Shown here: positions 48,825 through 58,425 of the stretch, piece after piece | How the letters are laid out: every line of letters begins with the position of its first letter | Numbering within the stretch: position 1 is the stretch's first letter | Origin: Halopseudomonas xinjiangensis | GTDB taxonomy: Bacteria > Pseudomonadota > Gammaproteobacteria > Pseudomonadales > Pseudomonadaceae | Assembly (NCBI GenBank): GCA_011050525.1 | Contig: DRFO01000020.1 | Location: 62,001 to 126,000, forward strand | Direction of reading: 5' to 3' | DNA length: 64,000 bases | Made by a program: the position numbers and the translations under genes | The notes under the pieces: generated by a model | Databases searched by the model: none | The model's input: only the letters and a program-made list of their open reading frames with translations | What the model was told of the DNA's origin: nothing

Positions 48825-50507
48825 ATGTTAAATACCCGTGTCCTCAAGCCGACCGAGTCGGCGCACTCCACCCCTTTGCTGATCAAGAATCTGTTGTTAT
48901 CCGGAGTGCGCTATGAGCGCAGCCAGGAAATTGTCTACCGCGACATCAGCCGCTATGACTACGCCACGCTCAATCAGCGTATCCGCCGCCTCGCGAACGC
49001 GCTGACCAGCGCTGGTGTGAAGCCGGGCGACACCGTTGCGGTCATGGACTGGGACAGTCACCGTTATCTGGAATGCATGTTCGCCATTCCCATGATCGGA
49101 GCGGTGCTGCATACGATCAATATCCGTCTGTCGCCCGAGCAGATTCTCTACACCATGAATCACGCCGAAGATATCTTCGTATTGGTCAACAGCGAGTTCG
49201 TGCCCATCTACAAGGCTATCGAAGGGCAGTTGACTACCGTCAAGAAAACCATTCTATTGACCGACGGCCCGGAGAAGACCGCTGAACTGCCCGATCTGGT
49301 AGGTGAATACGAACAATTGCTGGCCGCAGCGGAGCCGACCTACGAGTTCGCTGATTTTGATGAAAACTCCATTGCGACCACTTTCTACACCACCGGCACA
49401 ACCGGTAACCCCAAGGGCGTGTACTTCACCCATCGTCAACTGGTGCTGCACACCCTTACCCAGGCAGGGACCATGGGCGGGCTGGATACCGTGCGCATAT
49501 TTGGCAACCGTGACGTTTATATGCCCATCACGCCGATGTTTCACGTGCACGCCTGGGGCATTCCCTATACCGCGACGCTGATGGGTGTGAAGCAGGTGTA
49601 TCCAGGCCGTTACGAGCCGGAGTTGCTCATCGAGCTGATCAGGAAGGAAAAGGTAACCTTCTCCCACTGTGTGCCGACTATCCTGCAGATGTTACTCAAC
49701 GCCAAAGGTGCCCAGGATATGGACTTCGGTGGCATGAAGATGATCATTGGCGGCAGCGCGTTGAACCGTAGCTTGTATGAAGCAGCCAAGAAAAAGGGCG
49801 TGGTACTGTCCGCAGCCTATGGCATGTCAGAAACCTGTCCGCTGATCTCGACCGGCTATATCAATCTGGAACTGGAAGCCGGCACCGAAGATGAGCGCGC
49901 GGCCTATCGCATCAAGGCGGGCGTACCCGTCCCCCTGGTGGAAGCGCGGTTGATGGATGGCAGCGGAAAGTTCCTGCCCGAAGACGGCAAGACGCAGGGT
50001 GAGTTGGTGTTGCGAGCGCCATGGTTGACCCAGGGATATTTCCGCGAGCCGGAGAAGAGTGATGAATTGTGGGCGCACGGCTGGATGCATACCGGCGATG
50101 TCGCGACTATCGACCAGATGGGCTTTATCGACATTCGCGACCGGATCAAGGATGTCATCAAGACCGGTGGTGAGTGGATTTCATCCCTGGAGTTGGAAGA
50201 CCTGATCAGCACCTGCCCTGCGGTCAGGGAAGTAGCAGTGGTCGGCGTGCCTGACCCGCAGTGGGACGAGCGACCTTTCGCCCTCATCGTGCCCTGTGAA
50301 GGTCACGAGATGAATGCCCGCCTGCTTCGCGATCATCTGAAAACCTATGTCGATGAAGGTCGGATCAACAAATGGGCCGTTCCGAGCCAGATCGCAACTG
50401 TTACCGAAATACCCAAAACCAGCGTCGGCAAACTCGACAAGAAGAAAATTCGCGGCGAGATAGCCCAGTGGCAGCAGGCTGAGGCGCCGTTCCTGTCGAC
50501 CATCTGA
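48825..50507 (+). CDS. fatty-acid--CoA ligase (AlkK-type)
   Basis: Start at MLNTRVLKPTESAHSTPLLIKNLL; TTFYTTGTTGNPKGVYFTHRQ; MHTGDVATID; GKLDKKKIRGE. Confidence 0.9.
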   Translation: MLNTRVLKPTESAHSTPLLIKNLLLSGVRYERSQEIVYRDISRYDYATLNQRIRRLANALTSAGVKPGDTVAVMDWDSHRYLECMFAIPMIGAVLHTINIRLSPEQILYTMNHAEDIFVLVNSEFVPIYKAIEGQLTTVKKTILLTDGPEKTAELPDLVGEYEQLLAAAEPTYEFADFDENSIATTFYTTGTTGNPKGVYFTHRQLVLHTLTQAGTMGGLDTVRIFGNRDVYMPITPMFHVHAWGIPYTATLMGVKQVYPGRYEPELLIELIRKEKVTFSHCVPTILQMLLNAKGAQDMDFGGMKMIIGGSALNRSLYEAAKKKGVVLSAAYGMSETCPLISTGYINLELEAGTEDERAAYRIKAGVPVPLVEARLMDGSGKFLPEDGKTQGELVLRAPWLTQGYFREPEKSDELWAHGWMHTGDVATIDQMGFIDIRDRIKDVIKTGGEWISSLELEDLISTCPAVREVAVVGVPDPQWDERPFALIVPCEGHEMNARLLRDHLKTYVDEGRINKWAVPSQIATVTEIPKTSVGKLDKKKIRGEIAQWQQAEAPFLSTI

Positions 50508-50739
50508 AGGCTGTAAAACCGAGGTTCAGCGGGCCGGGCATGAAAATGTCTGGCCTGCTGTCATTTTGACGACATTTTGTTGTCGTAAATCGTTCCCTGG
50601 GTTCTGAAAATCATACTTTCGGCTGATCCCGGCGCTCTTCGGCTTGTCTATAGTGCGCGGCCTGTACGTGGCTGTCTTTCAGCCACTGCATCGTCCACTG
50701 TGCCAGCTTCTCTGGCCCCAGCAAGGCAGACTATTCATC

Positions 50740-52098
50740 ATGCAGCCAACACTTTTGTCTTCAGCTGTTCTGGCGCTTGCCCTTGTGGCCGGTACTGCCA
50801 GCGCCGCCGTCTCCGATCAGCAAGCCGCTGAATTGGGTAACAGCCTCACGCCAGTCGGCGCAGAAAAGGCGGGTAACACCGCTGGCACCATCCCGGCCTG
50901 GACTGGCGGACTGGGCACTGACGCAGGCTCGGTCGAAAACGGCTTTCTGACCAACCCCTATGCTGCCGACAAGCCTTTATTCGTCATTACGGCGGACAAC
51001 TACGAGCAGTACGCCGAGAATCTGGCCCCCGGCCACGTAGCCATGTTCAAGCGCTACCCCGAGACCTACCGCATGCCGGTATACGAGTCTCGCCGCAGCG
51101 TTGCGATGCCTGAGGATGTATACAAGGCTACCGCTCAGAACGCGCGCAATACCCAACTGGTAGAAGGTGGCAACGGCCTGGAGAATTACAAGCTGGCCAA
51201 TGCCTTTCCGATCCCCGCCGATGGTGTGGAAGTGATCTGGAACCACATCACCCGATACCGTGGCGGCTCGCTGGAGCGCGTCGTGACCCAGGCGACTCCG
51301 CAGGTCAATGGCAGCTTCGGCATCGTGCGCTTTGTCGAACAGTATGTGTTGCCCGAGGCGCTGACCGATTACGATCCGGAGCGCATGGATAATATTCTCT
51401 ATTACTTCAAACAACGGGTAACCGATCCAGGTCGTCTGGCTGGCAACGTGTTGCTGGTTCACGAAACGGTAAATCAGGTCCAGACACCACGTATGGCCTG
51501 GATCTACAACGCAGGTCAGCGTCGCGTTCGCCGCGCGCCGCAGGTCTCTTATGATGGCCCGGGCACGGCAGCTGACGGTATGCGTACCTCCGATAATCTG
51601 GATATGTATAACGGTGCCCCCGATCGTTACGAGTGGGAACTGGTAGGCAAAAAAGAGCTTTATATCCCGTACAACAGCTACAACCTGGGCTCCCCCGAGC
51701 ACCAGTACAGCGACGTGATCAAGGCCGGCCATCTCAACCAGGACCTGACCCGCTATGAGCTGCACAGGGTGTGGGAAGTGGTTGCTACCGTGAAGCCTGA
51801 CCAGCGCCACATCTACGCCAAGCGTCAGTTCTTTATCGACGAAGACTCCTGGCAGGCTGCTCACATTGACCACTACGATGCCCGCGGCACCATGTGGCGT
51901 GTAGCAGAAGCCCATGCGCTGCATCGTTATAACGCGCAGGTACCGGGCTTTGCTGCCGAAACCTTGTACGACCTGCTCGCCGGTCGCTACCTAGCAATGG
52001 GTATGAATAACGAAGAAAGCCAGGACTACAACTACGGCTTTCGTGCCAGCGCCAACGAGTTCACCCCCGCTGCACTGCGTCAGTCTGGCGTCCGCTAA
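50740..52098 (+). CDS. DUF1329 domain-containing outer-membrane/periplasmic protein
   Basis: Signal peptide MQPTLLSSAVLALALVAGTASAA; LTPVGAEKAGNTAGTIPAWTGGL; long DUF1329-type body. Confidence 0.9.
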   Translation: MQPTLLSSAVLALALVAGTASAAVSDQQAAELGNSLTPVGAEKAGNTAGTIPAWTGGLGTDAGSVENGFLTNPYAADKPLFVITADNYEQYAENLAPGHVAMFKRYPETYRMPVYESRRSVAMPEDVYKATAQNARNTQLVEGGNGLENYKLANAFPIPADGVEVIWNHITRYRGGSLERVVTQATPQVNGSFGIVRFVEQYVLPEALTDYDPERMDNILYYFKQRVTDPGRLAGNVLLVHETVNQVQTPRMAWIYNAGQRRVRRAPQVSYDGPGTAADGMRTSDNLDMYNGAPDRYEWELVGKKELYIPYNSYNLGSPEHQYSDVIKAGHLNQDLTRYELHRVWEVVATVKPDQRHIYAKRQFFIDEDSWQAAHIDHYDARGTMWRVAEAHALHRYNAQVPGFAAETLYDLLAGRYLAMGMNNEESQDYNYGFRASANEFTPAALRQSGVR

Positions 52099-52216
52099 GA
52101 CGTGCGAGCATGACTCTCAGCCCAGCTGAGTAAATACCAGGTCGGCATAGCGCCGGCCTGGTTCTCTGTTACAAATCGACATGACCTGCATCGCATGCAG
52201 CCGATACACTGGCCGC

Positions 52217-54940
52217 ATGGCATCGTTGACTCCCTTCTACCCCGGCAAGATTTTCAGACCCCCGCTCCCCGCGGATCATTTGCCGCGTCCCGATCTGATG
52301 AGTGCGTTCAACCAGGCGGGCAGTCGAAGACTGGTTCTGGTCACCGCTCCGGCCGGTTTCGGCAAAAGCACCCTGGCGATTGAATACTGCGAACAGCTTG
52401 ATGCCGCGTGGCACTGCGTATGGATCGCGCTGGATGCGCAGGATGCTCAGCCTGGGCAATTCATGCGGTCGGTGGTTACCGGACTGCGATCAGTCTATCC
52501 GCTGCTGGGTGATGCTGAGCTGACCTTGTTGCAGCAAAGTCATAGCCAGCAACCGCTGGACATTGAGCAACTTATGCTTGCAATACTTGCAAAACTGGCC
52601 GAGCAGCATCCCGCGGATCAGCCGGCAGTGCTGGTGCTGGATGACTATCACCTGGTGCAAAGCCCTCATTGCGACCGGCTTTGCGCCCTGCTGCTCGACC
52701 ATCTCCCCGCGTCTTTTCAGCTATTGCTGACCAGCCGGCAGCGCCCTGAATGGCACCTGGCACGCCTGCGCCTGCGTAATCAGGTGCTTGAGGTCACCGA
52801 AGATCAGCTACGTCTGAGCAGTGAAGCGTCGGCCGATTTTCTGAAGCAAGCCGGAGTTGCAGCGTTAGATCCTCAATGGTCACGCCAGATTCTCCAGCGC
52901 AACGAGGGCTGGATCGCAGGGTTGAGGCTGATGGTCGTCGCAGCCGAGCACAGCATCCCGGCTCCACGGTCTTTCACGACGTCCCGGGTCAGCGGCCCCC
53001 TGATTGGCGAGTACCTGCTGGAAGAGGTCATCTACGGTCAGCCCGATCGAGTGCAGAGCTTTCTGCAGGACATTGCCTGGTTGGACCATTTTACGGCGGA
53101 CCTGTGTGACAGCGTCCGTGAAGCCGCGAATAGCGCCGAGGTTATTGCCCACCTGCTGGCGCACCGGGTTTTTCTCGTGCCCTTGGACCATGAGGGCAAG
53201 TGGTACCGTTTTCACCATCTTTTCTCCGATGTGCTGCGCGAGCGCGCGATGCAGGGGGGCGGCCAGCGTAGACGCCTGGACCTACATTGGCGGGCCTGCC
53301 AGTGGTTCAATGCCCAGGGCCGCCTGACCGAGGCGGTGGAACATGCGCTGGCCGCCGAGCGGCCGGACGAGGCGGCAAATCTCGTGCAACTGCTTCCGCT
53401 GGATCAACTGCTGGCCGAGCAACCGGTAAGCACCCTGTTGCGCTGGAAGGCTGAGTTGCCCAAGGCCTTGCAGGGGAGTTCCGAACGCCTGGTCATGGTC
53501 CATGCCTGGACGCTGGCATTGGCTTGTCAGCTGGAAGATGCCGAGGCGATGCTCGACAGATTGCAGTTTTTTCTGCCGCAGCGGGATGCCTATCGCCAGC
53601 GCGTGTTGATTGGCCAGACGATGTGCCTGAAAGGTTTTCTGGCCCGAGCGGCCGGTCGGCTGGAGGAGGCGGTGCACTATTGTCACCAGAGCCTCGCCTG
53701 CCTGGACGAGAGGGAGGCGGGCAGCCGGTTGATGGCGATGCTGACCCTGGCGGATATCGAGCTCTGTCGCCAGCGGATAGACAGCGCGCGGCAGTGGACC
53801 AGAACTGCAGTCGAACTGGCGCAGCGAGTCGGCAACCTGTATTTCGAATCCCAGGTCGTTTTGATGCGCGCCCGCCTGATGCAAGCGCGTGGGCAGGTGG
53901 AGCGTGCCACACGTGCAGTGCGGGGGCAGCTTGAGCTGATCGAGCAGGCAAGGCCGCCACAGGGGCTGGCCATACGGGGAAGATTGATCGTCTACCAAGG
54001 CTATCTGCTGAGCCTTCTCGGTAATCGAAAGATGGCGCTTGTCGCGTTGCAGGAAGGTATTGATGAGGCGCGGCGCTGCAGGGATGTGCATGTGCTGCTC
54101 GGTTACTGTCTGAAGGCCGGCCTCTTGGCGAGACAGGCCGACAGCGCCACCGAGGCATTTGACACCCTCACAGAAGCCGAGCGTCTGATGCATCAATGGG
54201 ATGTTCCGCCAGTTTATTATCTCGGATGGATCACTGCCATCAAGAGCGATCTGTGGATGACCACTGGCCGGCACGAGCTGGCTGAGCACTGGTTGCCGCG
54301 TCTGCGGCAGACGTATTCCTCAAGCAGCCCTGCGGCACCGCCGCCGTTTTTTCACGCGTTGTCGGTGGTGGTCGAGCTGGTCTATGCGCGGTTGCTCTGG
54401 TCCAAGGGGGACCAGATTGCCTGCGAAAGTCTGCTGCGTGATTTATTGAGCAGGCTGCAGCGCACCGGAGAGCGGCTTCAGCAGTTGAAGGTGCTGGTGC
54501 ATCTGGTTCACCTGTTGTACCTCACCCACCGGCCTGACGCAGCAGAGCAGGCGCTGCGCATGGCTTTGTCGCTTGCTGAAGAAGATCGCCTGGCGGGTTT
54601 GTTCATGCCGTTGATCCAGCAAGCGCCAGCGGGGCTGGTCGAGGCGTTGCAGCGAGCATCGGCCTCCGCGCTGCGTGACCAGTTGATCGAAATGCTGCCC
54701 TCTATCCATCAGCCAGGAGGGCGGTTGACTGTTGCGAGCTTGCGCGAGCCACTCAGCAATCGCGAGCTGGATGTGTTGCGCTGCATCGCCCAGGGCTACT
54801 CGAACCAGCAGATCAGCGAAGCATTGTTCATCTCGCTGCATACGGTTAAAAGCCATGCCCGGCGTATCAATCACAAGCTTGGCGTGGCGCGTCGCACCCA
54901 GGCAGTGGCGCAGGCCAAGGTAATGGGTCTACTGGCCTGA
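52217..54940 (+). CDS. MalT/AlkS-like LuxR family ATP-dependent transcriptional regulator
   Basis: Walker A VTAPAGFGKSTLAIEYC, LDDYHLV, C-terminal LuxR HTH LSNRELDVLRCIAQGYSNQQISEALFISLHTVKSHARRINHKLGV. Confidence 0.92.
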   Translation: MASLTPFYPGKIFRPPLPADHLPRPDLMSAFNQAGSRRLVLVTAPAGFGKSTLAIEYCEQLDAAWHCVWIALDAQDAQPGQFMRSVVTGLRSVYPLLGDAELTLLQQSHSQQPLDIEQLMLAILAKLAEQHPADQPAVLVLDDYHLVQSPHCDRLCALLLDHLPASFQLLLTSRQRPEWHLARLRLRNQVLEVTEDQLRLSSEASADFLKQAGVAALDPQWSRQILQRNEGWIAGLRLMVVAAEHSIPAPRSFTTSRVSGPLIGEYLLEEVIYGQPDRVQSFLQDIAWLDHFTADLCDSVREAANSAEVIAHLLAHRVFLVPLDHEGKWYRFHHLFSDVLRERAMQGGGQRRRLDLHWRACQWFNAQGRLTEAVEHALAAERPDEAANLVQLLPLDQLLAEQPVSTLLRWKAELPKALQGSSERLVMVHAWTLALACQLEDAEAMLDRLQFFLPQRDAYRQRVLIGQTMCLKGFLARAAGRLEEAVHYCHQSLACLDEREAGSRLMAMLTLADIELCRQRIDSARQWTRTAVELAQRVGNLYFESQVVLMRARLMQARGQVERATRAVRGQLELIEQARPPQGLAIRGRLIVYQGYLLSLLGNRKMALVALQEGIDEARRCRDVHVLLGYCLKAGLLARQADSATEAFDTLTEAERLMHQWDVPPVYYLGWITAIKSDLWMTTGRHELAEHWLPRLRQTYSSSSPAAPPPFFHALSVVVELVYARLLWSKGDQIACESLLRDLLSRLQRTGERLQQLKVLVHLVHLLYLTHRPDAAEQALRMALSLAEEDRLAGLFMPLIQQAPAGLVEALQRASASALRDQLIEMLPSIHQPGGRLTVASLREPLSNRELDVLRCIAQGYSNQQISEALFISLHTVKSHARRINHKLGVARRTQAVAQAKVMGLLA

Positions 54941-55055
54941 TTGCTTCCGGGAGCGCGCTTGTGCTGGTCCGGGCATGGCTTATCTGTTGTATCCTCCTGT
55001 TCTTCAACCCAATATTTGGCCGCTATCTTTAGCCCCTATCCTGGAGACTGAGCGC

Positions 55056-56294
55056 ATGCCCAGCCTGAATAGACAGATCCTCGTTGCTGCCTGCCTGGGC
55101 GTGCTTATTGGCTGGTGGGTAGGCGCACTGCCGACAGACGCAGCTTCCCGAGAGGCGGTGCTTTACGCCAGCACCCTGGCGGGCAGCGTGTTTATCGGTC
55201 TGCTGAAAATGGTGCTCATCCCGCTTATTTTTACCTCCATCGTAGTGGGGGTGTCGAACCTCCAGGCGCATCATCAGGTGCACAGGGTTTGGGTTTCGAC
55301 CTTGGTGTATTTCGTCATCACCCTTTCCCTGGCAATGCTGGTTGCGCTGATAGCCACCCACATCTTCAAGCCGGGCGCTGGGTTGTCATTGACGATGTTT
55401 GCCGAGGCGATGGAGTCCTTCGAAGCACGCCAGCTGACCCTTTCCGAGTTCTTCCTGCATTTTTTCGCCAACCTGTTCCAGAACCCCTTCGCTGCCTTTG
55501 CCAACGGCAGCATCCTGGCAGTGGTGGTTTTTGCGCTCTTTGTAGGTATCGCTTTGGTTGCGGGCGGAGAGCGTTATCGCCATATCAGTCAGCTTTTCCA
55601 GGAGTTCATGGACCTGTTGTTGCTGATTATCGGCTGGATCATGCGTCTGGCGCCGCTGGGCATCATGGCGCTGCTGATAAAGCTGGTGGCCGAGCAGGAC
55701 GCCTCGCTCCTGGTGACGATGCTTGGTTTTATAGTGTTGGTATTCGGCACCACCTTGTTCCACGGCGTGGTGGTTCTGCCCGGTATTCTGTTTCTGGTCA
55801 CAGGCAAAACACCCCTGTGGTTCTGGCGCGGGGCGCGGGAGGCTATTATCACCGCTTTCGCCACCAGTTCCAGCGCGGCCACCTTGCCGATTTCGATGCG
55901 CTGCGCCGAGCAGAACCTTCAGGTACGGCAGGGCATTGCCGGCTTTGTGCTGCCGCTGGGGGCGACCATGAATATGGACGGCACGGCGTTGTACGAAGCC
56001 GCCGCCGCGCTGTTTGTGGCCAATCTGGTGGGTATCGAGCTCAGCTTTGCTCAGCAAATGGTGGTGTTCATGACCGCCATGATTGCCTCGACCGGCGCGC
56101 CAGGCATACCCAGCGCGGGAATGGTGACAATGGTGATGGTGCTGCAGTCTGTAGGCTTGCCCGCCGAGGCCATCGCCATCCTGCTGCCGATAGATAGATT
56201 GCTGGACACTATACGCACCGCAGTCAATGTGGAGGGGGATATCGTGGGTAGCGTGGTGGTGCAGAAGCTGGCGGACCGCAGCCGGGATAGATAA
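55056..56294 (+). CDS. dicarboxylate/amino acid:cation symporter (DAACS family)
   Basis: LLKMVLIPLIFTSIVVGVSNL, AFATSSSAATLPISMRCAEQNLQV, PLGATMNMDGTALYEAAAALFVA. Confidence 0.93.
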   Translation: MPSLNRQILVAACLGVLIGWWVGALPTDAASREAVLYASTLAGSVFIGLLKMVLIPLIFTSIVVGVSNLQAHHQVHRVWVSTLVYFVITLSLAMLVALIATHIFKPGAGLSLTMFAEAMESFEARQLTLSEFFLHFFANLFQNPFAAFANGSILAVVVFALFVGIALVAGGERYRHISQLFQEFMDLLLLIIGWIMRLAPLGIMALLIKLVAEQDASLLVTMLGFIVLVFGTTLFHGVVVLPGILFLVTGKTPLWFWRGAREAIITAFATSSSAATLPISMRCAEQNLQVRQGIAGFVLPLGATMNMDGTALYEAAAALFVANLVGIELSFAQQMVVFMTAMIASTGAPGIPSAGMVTMVMVLQSVGLPAEAIAILLPIDRLLDTIRTAVNVEGDIVGSVVVQKLADRSRDR

Positions 56295-56650
56295 ATGGGA
56301 CAACCTGGAGATGCAGTGCAGCCCTACGTTCCAGTTCCCGCCCCGGACCAGTTGCTGCAGGATGACGAAGAGCTGGCTTGCGGATGCGGCGTGGCCCTAC
56401 ATACCCTGGGCATACTCCCGGTTCGATGAGCTTCTGGTTTGCCCAGGATAAATTGCTCATAGCAGGTGATACGCTGTTTCGGCGGGGCGTAGGTCGCATG
56501 GACTTAAGGGGTGGAGACTACAAGGCTATCGAGCGATCCATTCGGCAGCGCTTGTACAGCCTGGATGAAGAGGCAATAGTAGCTACTGGGCACGGTCCGG
56601 ACACGCTCCTGGCCGAAAAAATGTGTGAGCATCCTTTCATACGCGCCTAG
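56295..56650 (+). pseudogene. MBL-fold metallo-hydrolase remnant, N-terminally truncated and frameshifted
   Basis: Frame 1 reads ...DEELACGCGVALHTLG then shifts. The second frame reads GHTPGSMSFWFAQDKLLIAGDTLFRRGVGRMDLRGGDYKAIERSIRQRLYSLDEEAIVATGHGPDTLL. Adding one C near 56402 restores LHTPGHTPGS. Confidence 0.75.
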
Positions 56651-56757
56651 GTAGTTCGCGGGCCGTGAATCAGGTACTTGTGTCCTGCATCTCGGTGAAT
56701 CCCCTTTGTATGCTGTAATGTAGCGACGAACAAATTACTGGAATCAAGGAAAAACGC

Positions 56758-57411
56758 ATGAAAATTCAAGGTTTGATGGCTGCGGGTTTGTGCTCGGTAT
56801 TGCTGGCTGGTTGTACTACCAATCCCTATACCGGTGAACAGCAAACGGGCAAATCGTCTATCTATGGAATTGGTGGCGCTGCGGCTGGCGCGATAATTGG
56901 CGCGGCGACTTCCAGCAAGAAAGACCGTGGCAAGGGCGCGCTGATTGGCGCAACCGTGGGCGGCGCTGCCGGTGCAGGTTACGGGTATTATGTGGACCAG
57001 CAGGAAGCCCGTTTGCGTCAGGAGCTGCAAGGATCAGGTGTTCAGGTGATCCGCAACGGTGACAATCTGCAACTGGTCATGCCTGGCAATATTACCTTCG
57101 CCAGCAACTCTTCCGACGTTTCCAGCAGTTTCTATCCGACGCTGAATTCGCTGGTTAAGGTGTTCAATGAGTTTGACCGCAACGGTATCGACATCGTCGG
57201 CCACACCGACAGCACCGGTTCGCAGGAGCTCAATAATCGACTATCACAGCAGCGCGCCAGCAGCGTTGCGTCCTATCTGACTGGCCAGGGCGTTGCTGGC
57301 TCGCGCATCAGCAGCCGCGGCGTGGGCCCTAGCCAGCCGATCGCGACCAACGATACCCAGGCCGGTCGCGCCCAGAACCGTCGGGTAGAGATCAACCTGC
57401 GTCCCCTATAA
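56758..57411 (+). CDS. OmpA family lipoprotein with glycine-zipper domain
   Basis: Lipobox-like LLAGC, glycine zipper [11 protein letters not shown], OmpA_C motif [33 protein letters not shown]. Confidence 0.92.
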   Translation: MKIQGLMAAGLCSVLLAGCTTNPYTGEQQTGKSSIYGIGGAAAGAIIGAATSSKKDRGKGALIGATVGGAAGAGYGYYVDQQEARLRQELQGSGVQVIRNGDNLQLVMPGNITFASNSSDVSSSFYPTLNSLVKVFNEFDRNGIDIVGHTDSTGSQELNNRLSQQRASSVASYLTGQGVAGSRISSRGVGPSQPIATNDTQAGRAQNRRVEINLRPL

Positions 57412-57429
57412 CCTGCGGCGAGTCGTTAA

Positions 57430-57461
57430 CCAAAAAGGCGTGCATCGGCACGCCTTTTTGG
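57430..57461. terminator. bidirectional terminator
   Basis: CCAAAAAGGCGTGC-atcg-GCACGCCTTTTTGG, perfect 14-bp stem between convergent genes. Confidence 0.92.
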
Positions 57462-57470
57462 TTGCTCGGA

Positions 57471-58385
57471 TCATTTCTTTGGCGGTGGGTAGTCCCGATA
57501 CAGCTGCGCAAGCAACTCGTCTTTTTCCTGCCACAGCTGGTTGATCCAGCCCTGAAAGGCTTCGCGGAACTGCAGGTCATGATGGTAGTTCTGGCCAAGG
57601 AATTCAGTCGGTATCGGCCTGATCTGACAACGCATTACTACCCGCCGGATCCGCCCGCTCAGCAGGTCCCAGAAACTCGGGCTGCCGTCGGGATAGTGGA
57701 TGGTAATGTCTACGATGGAGCGCAGCTGCTGACCCATGGCGTCCAGAACAAACGCGACGCCCCCTGATTTGGGGCGCAACAGATGACGGTAAGGTGAGTT
57801 TTGCTGCGCGTGTTTTGACGGTGTCAGGCGCGTGCCCTCAAGGAAATTGAAGACCGCGACCGGCGTGGTCTTGAATTTTTCACAGGCCTTGCGCGTGGCA
57901 GCTACATCCAGGCCCGCTTTTTCAGGATACCGGTCAAGGTAAGCCTTGGTGTAACGCTTCATGAAAGGAAAATCCAGGGCCCACCAGCAGATCCCGATTA
58001 TCGGCACCCAGATCAATTCTTGCTTGAGGAAGAATTTGAGCATCGGCATGCGGCGATTGAGATTATGCTGCAGCACCAGGATATCTACCCAGCTCTGGTG
58101 ATTGCTTGCCACCAGATACCAGCCGTCATGATCAAGCTTTTCCCGGCCCTGAATATCCCACTCGATATTGCCTGTGAGCTTCATCCACCCGCTGTTGCAC
58201 AGCATCCAGAACTCCGCGATGCGAATCAGCGCGCGGGTGCAGGCTGCCTGGAGCGGCTTATAGGGCAACAGCTTGAGCATCGCCAGGGGAAAGAGAACGC
58301 TAAAGCACAGCAGTGTATTGAGGATCAGCAAGATTGCGGACAATGCTCCGCGAACGGATGCAGGTAGAAAGCTCAGCATTTTCAT
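57471..58385 (-). CDS. 1-acyl-sn-glycerol-3-phosphate acyltransferase family (YihG-like)
   Basis: VASNHQSWVDILVLQ (NHxxxxD) and VFNFLEGTRLTPSKH. Confidence 0.9.
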   Translation of the reverse strand: MKMLSFLPASVRGALSAILLILNTLLCFSVLFPLAMLKLLPYKPLQAACTRALIRIAEFWMLCNSGWMKLTGNIEWDIQGREKLDHDGWYLVASNHQSWVDILVLQHNLNRRMPMLKFFLKQELIWVPIIGICWWALDFPFMKRYTKAYLDRYPEKAGLDVAATRKACEKFKTTPVAVFNFLEGTRLTPSKHAQQNSPYRHLLRPKSGGVAFVLDAMGQQLRSIVDITIHYPDGSPSFWDLLSGRIRRVVMRCQIRPIPTEFLGQNYHHDLQFREAFQGWINQLWQEKDELLAQLYRDYPPPKK

Positions 58386-58425
58386 ACTCGGTCATGACGT
58401 CCCGGCTTGGCTACCAGGCGTCGGA

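Noticed and set aside
53282-54289. 335-aa minus-strand ORF
   Set aside because: Antisense to the MalT-like regulator; low-complexity H/Q/R-rich translation.
55115-56197. 360-aa plus-strand ORF overlapping the symporter
   Set aside because: Alternative frame of the well-supported DAACS gene; R/G/H-rich shadow ORF.
55386-56303. 305-aa minus-strand ORF
   Set aside because: Antisense to the symporter gene; the H/Q-rich translation is typical of a mirror frame.
58380-58390. Third TCATACT motif copy
   Set aside because: It overlaps the start codon of the plsC-like gene, lacks the downstream GGCTTGNCTATAGT part and is probably coincidental.
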